Shown here piece by piece: positions 1 to 8,141 of a stretch of DNA of 64,000 nt. Origin of the DNA: an uncultured Clostridia bacterium. Lineage in GTDB: Bacteria; Bacillota; Clostridia; Oscillospirales; Ruminococcaceae. Each line of letters begins with the position of its first letter. Within the stretch, counting starts at the first letter, position 1. The notes under the pieces were generated by a model. It was not told where the DNA came from and searched no databases. It was given only the letters and a program-made list of their open reading frames with translations. The DNA is taken from assembly GCA_945876755.1 (NCBI GenBank), contig CAMCPM010000008.1:41262-105261 (forward strand), written 5' to 3'. A program made the translations under genes and the position numbers.

Positions 1-148
1 CCGCTGCTTTGACAAGACCTACACAGCCTGCGCCGTACAGGTCGTCGTATTCTATTCCTTTGCCCCTGAAACGGTTTGCACACAGATGAACAAGACCCAG
101 ATTTTCTTCAACAAAGCGGTCGTCTTTAACTGAATTCACGGCAGGCAT
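1..148 (-). CDS. sigF: Sporulation sigma factor SigF (SpoIIAC), N-terminal fragment
   Basis: This gene runs off the left edge of the window, so only the first 49 codons are visible. The translation contains ENLGLVHLCANRF followed by GIEYDDLYGAGCVGLVKAA, which is sigma-70 region 2.1 to 2.2 of sporulation sigma factors. SigF directs forespore transcription after asymmetric division and is held inactive by SpoIIAB. The start lies 14 bases after the spoIIAB stop, in the conserved order spoIIAA-spoIIAB-sigF. The ATG at 148 has an AAAGGA only three bases upstream; an in-frame GTG at 139 has better spacing, so the true start could be either. Identity is firm because of the neighbours. Confidence 0.85.
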   Translation of the reverse strand, partial: MPAVNSVKDDRFVEENLGLVHLCANRFRGKGIEYDDLYGAGCVGLVKAA

Positions 149-162
149 ATCCTTTCATTAAC

Positions 163-606
163 TTATGTATCATTTTGCGCCGAAAGAATTTTTCGTTTCA
201 TAGTAACAGTCGTACCTTTTCCAACAATGCTGCGGACGGTTACTTTGTCCATAAAGCTTTCCATGACCGCAAAGCCCAGACCTGCACGTTCTTCCTCAGG
301 CGCAGATGTATAAAGCGGTTCCATTGCCTGTTCAATATCGGGTATCCCACAGCCGCTGTCATGTATTTTTATGTACAGTATATTTCCCTCAAGGGCGCGG
401 ACGGTTATTTCCACCTTGCCGCTTGTACCGCGGTAAGCGTGGACAATACAGTTTGTCACCGCTTCGGAAACGGCAGTTTTGATTTCTCCGATTTCTGCTG
501 CGGAGGGGTCAAGCTGCGCAGAAAATGCGGAAACTACGGTTCTGGCAAGGCTTTCGTTCCTGCCGTCCGCAGGAAAGGTAAATTTAATTTCGTTCAATAT
601 TTTCAA
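163..606 (-). CDS. spoIIAB: Anti-sigma F factor / serine kinase SpoIIAB
   Basis: SpoIIAB binds and silences SigF and phosphorylates the anti-anti-sigma factor SpoIIAA in the pre-divisional cell. The protein of about 147 residues is a single GHKL ATPase domain: an N box in EAVTNCIVHAY, a G1 box in DSGCGIPD and a G2 box in RAGLGFAVM. Family length is about 145 residues. An in-frame GTG at 615 sits directly on the AAAGGA ribosome site and is too close to it; the TTG at 606, ten bases downstream of AAAGGA, gives a normal N terminus (MKILNEIKFTF), so I chose TTG. It follows spoIIAA by 18 bases and precedes sigF by 14, so the three are one operon. Confidence 0.9.
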   Translation of the reverse strand: MKILNEIKFTFPADGRNESLARTVVSAFSAQLDPSAAEIGEIKTAVSEAVTNCIVHAYRGTSGKVEITVRALEGNILYIKIHDSGCGIPDIEQAMEPLYTSAPEEERAGLGFAVMESFMDKVTVRSIVGKGTTVTMKRKILSAQNDT

Positions 607-624
607 GATGTTCACTTCCTTTGA

Positions 625-930
625 TTATTTGATAACGGCAAGCCTGTCCAGTCCTGCAAGACGCATTACCTTTTTTATCTGTGCGCCTGTGTTTTCGATT
701 ATTATGCTGCCGCCGTAAGGCTTTATGCTTTTGTATCTGCCCATGACAAGTCCTATTCCGGAGCTGTCCATAAATGTTACGCCGTCAAAGTCAAGCACAA
801 GCTGCTTGGGGTGATGACGGTCTATGGCAAGGTCGATATCGTCACGCAGGCTTTTGGCGCTGTGATGGTCTATTTCGCCGGAAAGACGGGCGATAACGGT
901 GTTTTCTTCGGTATCAATGATAACCGGCAT
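625..930 (-). CDS. spoIIAA: Anti-anti-sigma factor SpoIIAA
   Basis: A STAS-domain protein of 101 residues that, when dephosphorylated, displaces SigF from SpoIIAB. The phosphorylation loop FMDSSGIGLVMGRYK is intact; Ser57 matches the serine phosphorylated by SpoIIAB in the family. An open frame extends upstream to 1014, but the ATG at 930 is preceded by AAAGGAAG at good spacing and gives a family-length protein starting MPVIIDTEEN, so the longer start is rejected. First gene of the spoIIA operon. I looked for a SigH-type promoter between 931 and 1061 and could not assign one with confidence. Confidence 0.92.
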   Translation of the reverse strand: MPVIIDTEENTVIARLSGEIDHHSAKSLRDDIDLAIDRHHPKQLVLDFDGVTFMDSSGIGLVMGRYKSIKPYGGSIIIENTGAQIKKVMRLAGLDRLAVIK

Positions 931-1061
931 TTTATCACTTCCTTTTGCTGTGTTGGTGTACAATATATATTTTAAGACATACCCGGTGCGGAATTTGTCA
1001 AACCGTATTAACAATAATATAAATTCAAAGTATTATTTAACATATATTTTGCTTGTTTTTG

Positions 1062-1090
1062 TTGACACAAAAGGAATTTTGCTATATAAT
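1062..1090 (+). promoter_or_regulatory. Vegetative promoter P1 of adhE
   Basis: TTGACA (1062-1067), a 17-base spacer and TATAAT (1085-1090): a perfect match to the SigA consensus. It lies about 200 bases upstream of the adhE start, and both Rex-like operators lie downstream of it, so transcripts from here would run through the operators. Confidence 0.85.
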
Positions 1091-1152
1091 TTTTATGTAT
1101 GAACAGTGTTATGCCCTTGTATATATGCCGCATATGCAAATGTATATGATGT

Positions 1153-1170
1153 TTGTTATAAATTTAACAA
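1153..1170. promoter_or_regulatory. Rex operator 1 upstream of adhE
   Basis: The 18-base palindrome TTGTTA-TAAATT-TAACAA matches the clostridial Rex consensus TTGTTAA-N4-TTAACAA closely. Rex is the NADH-sensing repressor of fermentation genes. The site ends 8 bases before the -35 box of promoter P2. That Rex binds here is inferred from the motif and from the nature of the downstream gene. Confidence 0.8.
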
Positions 1171-1178
1171 ACTGTTCA

Positions 1179-1207
1179 TTGACGTGCAGGCTTAAATATG
1201 GTACAAT
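1179..1207 (+). promoter_or_regulatory. Promoter P2 of adhE, flanked by Rex boxes
   Basis: TTGACG (1179-1184), a 17-base spacer and TACAAT (1202-1207). The predicted transcription start falls inside the second Rex-like palindrome, which is a classic arrangement for repression by steric blocking. Confidence 0.75.
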
Positions 1208-1211
1208 AACA

Positions 1212-1229
1212 TTGTGATAAATTTAACAA
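1212..1229. promoter_or_regulatory. Rex operator 2 upstream of adhE
   Basis: TTGTGA-TAAATT-TAACAA shares its core and right half with operator 1 and carries the TTGTGA half-site typical of Rex. It overlaps the expected start point of promoter P2. The two boxes are 59 bases apart, start to start. Confidence 0.78.
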
Positions 1230-1293
1230 ACATTGAGACCCTACAAAATTCACCCCTTTGGGGTATAAATTAATTTGAAAGGCGGATAAAAAC

Positions 1294-3933
1294 ATGGCAA
1301 AGGAAAAGAAAGCTCCGGTTACTGAGGAACCCAAGGTTGAAACAGCTGAGATGATCAACACTCTGGTCAGCAACGCTAAGAAGGCTCTTGAGGAGTATAT
1401 GAAGCTCGACCAGCAGCAGGTTGACAAGATCACTGAGGCAATGGCTCTTGCAGGTCTTTCCGCGCAGATGGAGCTTGCTAAAATGGCTGTTGAGGAAACA
1501 GGCAGAGGTATTTTTGAGGATAAGGTCACAAAGAATATCTTCTCCACAGAGTACATTTGGCACTCTATCAAGCACGAAAAAACAGTCGGCGTTATCGAGG
1601 ATAACGTTGATGAAAGCTATATGGAAATTGCTGAGCCTGTCGGAATCGTGTGCGGTGTAACTCCTACAACAAACCCGACTTCAACAACAATGTTTAAGTC
1701 CATTATCTGTGCTAAGACAAGAAACCCTATCATCTTCGGTTTCCATCCTTCTGCTCAGGAATGTTCCAAGAAAGCTGCTATGATCGTCCGCGACGCTGCA
1801 ATCAAGGCAGGCGCTCCCGAACACTGCGTACAGTGGATCGAATATCCTTCCGTTGAGGCAACAGGTCTTCTTATGAATCACCCCGATGTTGCTACTATCC
1901 TTGCAACAGGCGGCCCCGGAATGGTTAAGGCTGCTTACTCCGCAGGTAAGCCTGCACTCGGCGTAGGCCCCGGAAACACTCCTTGCTACATTGAAAAGAC
2001 TGCTAACATCAAGCAGGCTGTTCACGACCTCGTTCTTTCCAAGTCCTTCGATAACGGTATGATCTGTGCTTCCGAGCAGGCTGCTATCATCGACGCTGAG
2101 GTTTACGACGAGGCTGTTGGCTTTATGAAATATCACGGCTGCTACTTTGCAAAGCCCGATGAGATAAAGAAGATCCAGGACGTTGTTATCAACGTTGAGA
2201 AAATGGCTGTTCAGCCCTGGGTCGTTGGTCAGTACCCTTGGCAGATCGCTGAAAAGGCAGGTATTACCATTCCTAAGGAGACAAAGGTTCTCTGCGTAGA
2301 GCTTCCCGGCACAGACGCTGAAAAGTATCCTCTTGCTCTTGAAAAGCTTTCTCCTGTACTTGCAGTAGTTAAGGCTGACAACACAGACCACGCATTTGAA
2401 ATGTGCGAAGAAATGCTCAAGCACGGTGCAGGTCATACTGCTGTTATCCACTCTTCCAACGAAGAGATCATCGAGAAGTACGGCGAAACAATGAAGGCAA
2501 GCCGTATCGTAGTTAATTCTCCTGCTTCCTTCGGTGCTATCGGTGATGTTTACAACTCAATGGCTCCGTCCCTTACACTCGGCTGCGGTTCTTACGGTAA
2601 GAACTCTGTTTCTGAGAACGTTACAGCTAAGAACCTTATAAACAGAAAGAAAGTTGCTAAGAGGAGATTGAATATGCAGTGGTTTAAGGTTCCCGAGAAG
2701 ATTTATTTTGAACCGGGCTCTGTTCAGTATCTTGCTAAGATGCCCGAAATCCACAGAGCTATGATCGTTGCCGACCCAGGTATGGTTCAGTTCGGCTACG
2801 TTGACAGAGTTATCTATCAGCTCAACAAGAACGCTAATCAGCCCGCTATCGAAATCTTCAGCGAGGTTGAGCCCGATCCCGACCTTACAACAGTAAGAAA
2901 GGGCGCAGCTGTTATGAACTCCTTCAAGCCCGACGTTGTAATTGCTCTCGGCGGCGGTTCTGCAATGGACGCTGCAAAGGCAATGTGGCTCTTCTATGAG
3001 AATCCCGATGCTGACTTCGTTGGCATGGCTCAGAAGTTTATGGATATCCGTAAGAGAGTTTACAAGTTCCCGAAACTCGGTAAAAAGGCTAAGATGGTTG
3101 CTATTCCTACAACCTCCGGTACAGGTTCAGAGGTAACTTCCTTCGCTGTAATTTCCGACAAGTCCAAGAACATGAAGTATCCTCTCGCTGACTATGAGCT
3201 TACTCCCGATGTAGCTATCGTTGACCCTGAGTTCGTATACACAGTTCCTAAGGCTTCTACAGCATTCACAGGACTTGACGTACTCACACACGCTATCGAG
3301 GCATATGTTTCTATCCTCGCTAACGACTACACCGACGCTCTTGCTCTCCAGGCTATCAAGCTTGTATTCAAGTATCTCCCTGCTTCATACAATACAGCAG
3401 ACCCCACAGCAAGAGAGAAGATGCACAATGCTTCCTGTATCGCAGGTATGGCATTCACTAACGCATTCCTCGGTGTAAACCACTCTCTCGCTCACAAGCT
3501 CGGCGGTGAGTTCCACATTCCTCACGGTCTTGCTAACGCTTACCTCCTCCCTCACGTTATCGAGTACAACGGTCAGCCTACACCTACAAAGTTCGCTGCA
3601 TGGCCTAAGTATGACCACTATGTTGCACCCGAGCGTTACGCTGAGATCGCAAAGATGATGGGCTTCGTTCCTCAGACAGCTTCCGACCAGGAGGGTGTTA
3701 AGGCTCTTGCAGACGCTGTAAGAAAGCTCATGACCGAGGTTGGTATTCCTCTCTCTATCAAGGAAGCAGGCGAAAAGGATCAGCGTTCCTACATCGACGA
3801 AAAGGTATACAACGATGCTCTCGAGGGTCTTGCTTACAAGGCATTCGACGACCAGTGTACAACTGCTAACCCCAGACTTCCCAGAATTGAAGAGCTTAAG
3901 GAGCTTTACAGAAAGGCTTACTACGGCGCTTAA
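1294..3933 (+). CDS. adhE: Bifunctional acetaldehyde-CoA / alcohol dehydrogenase AdhE
   Basis: AdhE reduces acetyl-CoA to acetaldehyde and then to ethanol, consuming two NADH; it is the main electron sink of ethanol fermentation and forms cytoplasmic filaments (spirosomes) in other bacteria. At 879 residues it has family length. Residues 1 to about 440 are the aldehyde dehydrogenase domain with the catalytic cysteine C258 in NGMICASEQ. After a linker, the iron-dependent alcohol dehydrogenase domain starts near M461 (MQWFKVPEKIYF), with the NAD-binding GGGSAMDAAKAMW and the metal-site histidines in GVNHSLAHKLGGEFHIPHG. The start has AAAGGCGG upstream. Codon use is strongly biased towards GCT, GTT and AAG, as in highly expressed genes. 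Two promoters and two Rex-like operators precede it, and a strong terminator follows. Confidence 0.97.
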   Translation: MAKEKKAPVTEEPKVETAEMINTLVSNAKKALEEYMKLDQQQVDKITEAMALAGLSAQMELAKMAVEETGRGIFEDKVTKNIFSTEYIWHSIKHEKTVGVIEDNVDESYMEIAEPVGIVCGVTPTTNPTSTTMFKSIICAKTRNPIIFGFHPSAQECSKKAAMIVRDAAIKAGAPEHCVQWIEYPSVEATGLLMNHPDVATILATGGPGMVKAAYSAGKPALGVGPGNTPCYIEKTANIKQAVHDLVLSKSFDNGMICASEQAAIIDAEVYDEAVGFMKYHGCYFAKPDEIKKIQDVVINVEKMAVQPWVVGQYPWQIAEKAGITIPKETKVLCVELPGTDAEKYPLALEKLSPVLAVVKADNTDHAFEMCEEMLKHGAGHTAVIHSSNEEIIEKYGETMKASRIVVNSPASFGAIGDVYNSMAPSLTLGCGSYGKNSVSENVTAKNLINRKKVAKRRLNMQWFKVPEKIYFEPGSVQYLAKMPEIHRAMIVADPGMVQFGYVDRVIYQLNKNANQPAIEIFSEVEPDPDLTTVRKGAAVMNSFKPDVVIALGGGSAMDAAKAMWLFYENPDADFVGMAQKFMDIRKRVYKFPKLGKKAKMVAIPTTSGTGSEVTSFAVISDKSKNMKYPLADYELTPDVAIVDPEFVYTVPKASTAFTGLDVLTHAIEAYVSILANDYTDALALQAIKLVFKYLPASYNTADPTAREKMHNASCIAGMAFTNAFLGVNHSLAHKLGGEFHIPHGLANAYLLPHVIEYNGQPTPTKFAAWPKYDHYVAPERYAEIAKMMGFVPQTASDQEGVKALADAVRKLMTEVGIPLSIKEAGEKDQRSYIDEKVYNDALEGLAYKAFDDQCTTANPRLPRIEELKELYRKAYYGA

Positions 3934-3962
3934 TTCAGCTGCTTAAAAGTAAAATATAAATG

Positions 3963-4031
3963 AACGTCCGCAAGAAAAGGAAGCCGTTTACGGCTTGGCA
4001 ATCAATGTCCCTGAACTTGCGGACGTTTTTT
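3963..4031 (+). terminator. Branched rho-independent terminator after adhE
   Basis: A 12-bp outer stem AACGTCCGCAAG/CTTGCGGACGTT (3963-3974 with 4016-4027) ends in a T run at 4026-4031. Its large loop holds a second hairpin AAGCCG-TTTA-CGGCTT, so the RNA is Y-shaped. It sits 28 bases before the start codon of the next gene. Confidence 0.88.
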
Positions 4032-4058
4032 AAAATCCTGAGAAAGGTTGGTCACAGT

Positions 4059-5054
4059 ATGTTTATTGCTAATGAAAACCGTTACGAAACAATGGTATAC
4101 AACCGCTGCGGCAAAAGCGGACTCAAGCTGCCTGCGGTTTCCCTCGGACTTTGGCAGAACTTCGGATATAAGGATAACTTTGAGAATATGGAGCGTATGT
4201 GCCATACCGCATTTAATCTTGGTATAACGCATTTTGATATTGCAAACAACTACGGAAATCCTTATAACGGTTCCGCCGAGGAAAATTTCTGCCGCATCAT
4301 GGAAAGAGGACTTGGTGCTTACCGTGATGAGCTGATAATTTCCACAAAGGCAGGATATGATATGTGGCCCGGACCGTATGGCGACAAAAACGGCTCCAGA
4401 AAGTATCTTACCGCTTCTCTCGACCAGAGCCTGAAGCGTCTTGGTCTTGACTATGTGGATATATTTTATCACCACGTTTTCGACCCGAATACACCTCTTG
4501 AGGAAACTGCTCTTGCGCTTGATAATGCGGTTCGTCAGGGCAAGGCGCTGTATGTGGGAATTTCAAATTACAATAAAAAGCAGACTGCTGAAATGATAGA
4601 TATTTTCCGTGAACTGAAAACACCGTTTGTAGTAAATCAGCCGTCCTACTCTATGCTTAACCGCTGGATAGAAGATGACAAACTTTATGATTTTGCGGAA
4701 CAGGAAGGCTTCGGACTTGCTGTATTTTCTCCGCTTTATCAGGGATTCCTGACAGACCGCTATCTTAACGGCGTTCCCGAGGATTCCCGCGTTGGAAAGG
4801 GAAGAACATGGATAGGCGGAGAGCTTAACGAGGCTATGCTTGCAAAGCTTAATGCTCTTAACGAGGTTGCTAAGGAACGGGGTCAGAAGCTTTCACAGCT
4901 TGCGCTTTCATGGGTACTCAGGGACAGAAAGGTCACAACCGTTTTGATTGGCGCAAGCCGTCCCGAGCAGATAATCGAAAACGCCGAAGCGGTAAAGAAA
5001 ATGGACTTTACCTCGGAAGAACTGCAAAAAATCGAGGAGATTCTTGCTAAGTAA
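4059..5054 (+). CDS. Aldo/keto reductase, YghZ type (L-glyceraldehyde 3-phosphate reductase)
   Basis: A 331-residue NADPH-dependent aldo/keto reductase with the (beta/alpha)8 fold. The N terminus (RYETMVYNRCGKSGLKLP, then SLGLWQNFG) closely follows E. coli YghZ (AKR14A), which reduces L-glyceraldehyde 3-phosphate and detoxifies methylglyoxal. Visible motifs include FDIANNYGNPYNGSAEE carrying the catalytic Asp and Tyr, the active-site Lys in STKAGYDMWPGPYG, and the C-terminal cofactor-binding LIGASRPEQI. A longer open frame back to 3960 would translate the adhE terminator and is rejected; ATG at 4059 has AGAAAGG upstream. Because the terminator lies just before the start, expression would need readthrough from adhE or a promoter I do not see. 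The exact substrate is inferred. Confidence 0.88.
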   Translation: MFIANENRYETMVYNRCGKSGLKLPAVSLGLWQNFGYKDNFENMERMCHTAFNLGITHFDIANNYGNPYNGSAEENFCRIMERGLGAYRDELIISTKAGYDMWPGPYGDKNGSRKYLTASLDQSLKRLGLDYVDIFYHHVFDPNTPLEETALALDNAVRQGKALYVGISNYNKKQTAEMIDIFRELKTPFVVNQPSYSMLNRWIEDDKLYDFAEQEGFGLAVFSPLYQGFLTDRYLNGVPEDSRVGKGRTWIGGELNEAMLAKLNALNEVAKERGQKLSQLALSWVLRDRKVTTVLIGASRPEQIIENAEAVKKMDFTSEELQKIEEILAK

Positions 5055-5063
5055 TCAATAACG

Positions 5064-5109
5064 AAATCCTGTGCAGCGTTACTGACTGAAATGCTGTGCA
5101 GGATTTTTT
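5064..5109 (+). terminator. Rho-independent terminator after the aldo/keto reductase
   Basis: AAATCCTG pairs with CAGGATTT, extended by CAGC/GCTG across a small TG/TG internal loop, followed by six T. It starts 10 bases after the reductase stop codon. Confidence 0.85.
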
Positions 5110-5133
5110 ATTGATTTGTAATTTTCAAATTTG

Positions 5134-5162
5134 TTGACAATACTGTACGGAAAATGTATAAT
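5134..5162 (+). promoter_or_regulatory. SigA promoter of the CotH-like gene
   Basis: TTGACA (5134-5139), a 17-base spacer and TATAAT (5157-5162), a perfect consensus. This is a vegetative-type promoter, so the CotH-like gene need not be sporulation specific. Confidence 0.85.
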
Positions 5163-5206
5163 AAATATAATACACTTTTTAAAAATACAATCACAGGAGA
5201 TAAAAA

Positions 5207-7252
5207 ATGCTTTACAAAAAAATTATATGCTTTTTTATTGCTGCCGCAGTTTGTGCTGCTGCGTCAGGATGTGCAAAGGAAGGTTCTGACAGTACAATTC
5301 CTGCTGAAATGACTGCTGTCGAAGCGGAAGCTTCCGTCAATGACGGGAAATCTCTGCAATTCAGCTGCGAGAGCGGATTTTACAGCGATGATATCAAGCT
5401 TGAGATCACGGGAGCGTCCGGTACAAAAATTTATTATACTACCGATGGAAGTGTTCCAGACGAGACTGCTTTGCTTTATACCGAACCGCTTGTGCTTAAA
5501 AATAAGACCTCTGAGCCGAATGTGCTGAGCGCACAGACTGGCACGAGCGCAGGCGGAGATTACATTCCGCGGAAAAATGTGAAAAAAGCAAATGTAATCA
5601 GAGCCGTTGCTTTTTTTGATGACGGCAGCAAAAGTGAGATAATTAACGGAACCTTTTGGATAGGCATCGACCGTGAAAAGGAGTACGGCGGTGTACCTGT
5701 TATTTCGCTGATGACCGATATGGATAATCTGTATGATTATGAAAAGGGAATTTATATTCTCGGCAAGACTTATGACGAGTGGAAATCCGAGCAGGATGGA
5801 CATTACGAAGCATGGGAGGCAGTCGGAAACTATTCATGCAAAGGAAAGGAATGGGAACGTCCCGTTTCGGTTGAATTTATCCCTGCTGACGGCAGCGACG
5901 GCTTTTCTCAGGACATGGGCTTCCGCATTATGGGAGCTGCTTCAAGAAGCGCAACTCAAAAAAGCTTTCGTGTTACCGCAAGGGAGGAATACGGCAAAAA
6001 ATCCCTTGAATATGAGCTTATACCGGATAATGCCCGTTCCGACGGTACAGGAAATGTGGAGAAGTATAAATCGTTTGTACTTAGAAATGGCGGCAACGAC
6101 TGCGATTTTGCCAAGGTGAGAGACCCGTTTTTCCAGAAGCTTGTTTCCGATAGGCGATTTGACACAATGGCATCACGTCCCTGTGTGGTGTATCTTAATG
6201 GCGAATACTGGGGTATGTACACGCTTGCGGAGGATTACAGCGATAACTATATTGAAAATAATTACGGTATCGACAACAAGAACGTTGTGATAGTAAAAAA
6301 AGGCGAGATCGAAGAGGGCAATGACGAGGATATAGAGCTTTACAACGAGCTTTATGATTTTATTGTTTCCAATGATATGACGGATAATGCAAATTATGAA
6401 AAGGTATGCGGAATGCTCGATATCGGCAGCTTTGTTGACTGCTGTGCGCTGAATTTTTATATTTACAATGAGGACAGTATTTTTGAAGGCAACAACTGGC
6501 AGATGTGGAGGGTACGCACTCCCGACGATTCAAGCGAGTATGCAGACGGAAAATGGCGTATGCTGATTTATGATACCGACTTTTCATCGGGCATTTACAG
6601 CGAGGGTAATAACTTCAAAACCGACAACATTTCAAAGGTGCTGAACGGTTCTGCACAAAAGAATGATGATTCCGATGAGGTACTGCGCGAACCTGCTGAA
6701 ATGTTCCGCGCGCTGTATAAAAATCCAGATTTCAAACAGGAGCTTGTGACCGCATTGTGCGATATGCGGAATATTAATTTTGAAAGCTATCATGCGCTTT
6801 CCGTGCTGTCAGATATGGCGGATGTATATATGGCGCTTGTTCCCGATACGTTCAAGCGTTTCGGTCCTGACTGGGTCGCAGATCAGCGCAGCATTGAAGA
6901 TTATTACAGCGGAAGAATCAACGAACTGGCAGCGTTTATTGACGGAAGATATGAAAGATTCCCTGAAATCATGCAGAAGGCTATGGAACTTGGAGATATT
7001 GCAAACGTTAATATTTCCGTATCGGACAGTGTTGCGGGAACTGTGCTTCTGAACGGCAATGCCATTGATATGACCGGAGATTTCAGAGGAAAATATTTTA
7101 CAGATTATACGGTGAAAGTGACTGCCGTTCCTGCCGAAGGAAAGACTTTTGCAGGCTGGGAATACAGCGGCTGCGAGCTTTCAGACGCATCTTCCGCAGC
7201 TGCGGAGGTCTCCTTCAGCGGCGATTTTACCATAAAAGCTGTGTTTGAATAA
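5207..7252 (+). CDS. CotH-kinase domain lipoprotein
   Basis: A 681-residue secreted lipoprotein. The signal peptide ends in a lipobox with Cys22 (AAASGC). Next comes a chitobiase/fibronectin-associated module (YYTTDGSVPDETALLYTEPL, about residues 65-105). The CotH kinase domain follows from about residue 150 to 560, with GFRIMGAASRSATQKSF holding the conserved basic residues, the segment RNGGNDCDFAKVRDPF, and DTDFSSG as the likely metal-binding motif. The C terminus (about 605-681) looks like an InlB-type repeat (AVPAEGKTFAGWEYSG). In Bacillus CotH phosphorylates spore coat proteins; in ruminococci CotH modules also occur in fibre-associated secreted proteins, so the substrate is open. AGGAGA precedes the start. 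It is a single-gene unit with its own promoter and terminator. Confidence 0.88.
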   Translation: MLYKKIICFFIAAAVCAAASGCAKEGSDSTIPAEMTAVEAEASVNDGKSLQFSCESGFYSDDIKLEITGASGTKIYYTTDGSVPDETALLYTEPLVLKNKTSEPNVLSAQTGTSAGGDYIPRKNVKKANVIRAVAFFDDGSKSEIINGTFWIGIDREKEYGGVPVISLMTDMDNLYDYEKGIYILGKTYDEWKSEQDGHYEAWEAVGNYSCKGKEWERPVSVEFIPADGSDGFSQDMGFRIMGAASRSATQKSFRVTAREEYGKKSLEYELIPDNARSDGTGNVEKYKSFVLRNGGNDCDFAKVRDPFFQKLVSDRRFDTMASRPCVVYLNGEYWGMYTLAEDYSDNYIENNYGIDNKNVVIVKKGEIEEGNDEDIELYNELYDFIVSNDMTDNANYEKVCGMLDIGSFVDCCALNFYIYNEDSIFEGNNWQMWRVRTPDDSSEYADGKWRMLIYDTDFSSGIYSEGNNFKTDNISKVLNGSAQKNDDSDEVLREPAEMFRALYKNPDFKQELVTALCDMRNINFESYHALSVLSDMADVYMALVPDTFKRFGPDWVADQRSIEDYYSGRINELAAFIDGRYERFPEIMQKAMELGDIANVNISVSDSVAGTVLLNGNAIDMTGDFRGKYFTDYTVKVTAVPAEGKTFAGWEYSGCELSDASSAAAEVSFSGDFTIKAVFE

Positions 7253-7278
7253 CATTAAGATTATGTTTTTTAAATGGT

Positions 7279-7330
7279 ACTGCTGCGATAACATCAGTTT
7301 TAAGGTGTTATCGCAGCAGTCTTTATTTTT
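7279..7330 (+). terminator. Hairpin terminator after the CotH-like gene
   Basis: A perfect 15-bp stem (7279-7293 with 7306-7320, arms ACTGCTGCGATAACA and TGTTATCGCAGCAGT) with a 12-base loop, followed by CTTTATTTTT. The stem is strong, though the T tract is interrupted. Confidence 0.8.
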
Positions 7331-7364
7331 CATCTGTTTATCACAAAAAAATCCTAAAAAACTA

Positions 7365-7393
7365 TACACATTTTTCTTGAAATATGATATAAT
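7365..7393 (+). promoter_or_regulatory. Likely promoter of the ABC exporter operon
   Basis: A good -10 TATAAT (7388-7393) with a poor -35 TACACA (7365-7370) at 17-base spacing, 33 bases upstream of the ATPase start. The weak -35 suggests an activator or low basal activity. Confidence 0.5.
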
Positions 7394-7425
7394 TATTTTA
7401 ATTATATTTTGAAAGGACTTTTCAA

Positions 7426-8127
7426 ATGGCTTACGTTGAGTTTAAAAATGTATATAAGCGTTATAAAATGGGCGAGGTCACAATCGCCGCTTCTGACGGA
7501 ATAAATTTTGAGATAGAAAAGGGTGAATTTGCGGTTATCGTCGGCGCTTCTGGAGCCGGAAAAACCACTGTCCTGAATATGCTGGGCGGTATGGACACCT
7601 GCGATGAGGGCGAAATACTCGTAGACGGCAGAGATGTTGCTAAATTTTCCAAAAAGGAAATGACCAGATACCGCAGACAGGATATCGGATTTGTTTTTCA
7701 GTTTTACAACCTTGTGCAGAATCTTACTGCAAAGGAAAATGTTGAGCTTGCTACTGAGATATGCTCAGACGCGGTTGATGCCGAGGAGGTGCTCCGTCAG
7801 GTGGGACTTGGCGAGCGTATAAATAACTTTCCTGCACAGCTTTCGGGCGGCGAGCAGCAGAGAGTTTCTATTGCAAGGGCGCTGGCAAAATCTCCGAAAC
7901 TGCTTCTCTGCGACGAGCCTACAGGTGCTCTGGATTACAACACGGGCAAAACTATACTCAAGCTTTTGCAGGATACCTGCCGTGAAAAGGGTATGACCGT
8001 TGTAGTTATTACTCACAATCAGGCAATTACTCCAATGGCGGACAGGGTAATTAAAATCAAGAACAGCAAGGTTTCAAAGGTCACGCTTAATGATAACCCT
8101 GTTTCCGTTGATACTATTGAATGGTAA
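7426..8127 (+). CDS. ABC transporter ATPase, MacB/LolD type
   Basis: A 233-residue nucleotide-binding subunit of the MacB/LolD/SalX family. It has Walker [10 protein letters not shown], a Q loop around [13 protein letters not shown], the signature LSGGEQQR, Walker [13 protein letters not shown] and the switch histidine in VVITHNQ. These ATPases drive mechanotransmission-type permeases rather than classical import. It shares its end with the start region of the FtsX-like permease, so the two form one transporter. GAAAGGA lies upstream of the ATG. The substrate cannot be read from the sequence; relatives export peptides or lipids, or remodel the envelope. Confidence 0.93.
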   Translation: MAYVEFKNVYKRYKMGEVTIAASDGINFEIEKGEFAVIVGASGAGKTTVLNMLGGMDTCDEGEILVDGRDVAKFSKKEMTRYRRQDIGFVFQFYNLVQNLTAKENVELATEICSDAVDAEEVLRQVGLGERINNFPAQLSGGEQQRVSIARALAKSPKLLLCDEPTGALDYNTGKTILKLLQDTCREKGMTVVVITHNQAITPMADRVIKIKNSKVSKVTLNDNPVSVDTIEW

Positions 8128-8141
8128 GCCGAGGTAATCCG

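Noticed and set aside
1681..2451. A 256-codon minus-strand frame opposite adhE
   Set aside because: It is a shadow of the strongly biased codons of adhE, with no start signal or recognisable domain.
3960..4058. N-terminal extension of the aldo/keto reductase
   Set aside because: It would translate the adhE terminator; the YghZ alignment begins at 4059.
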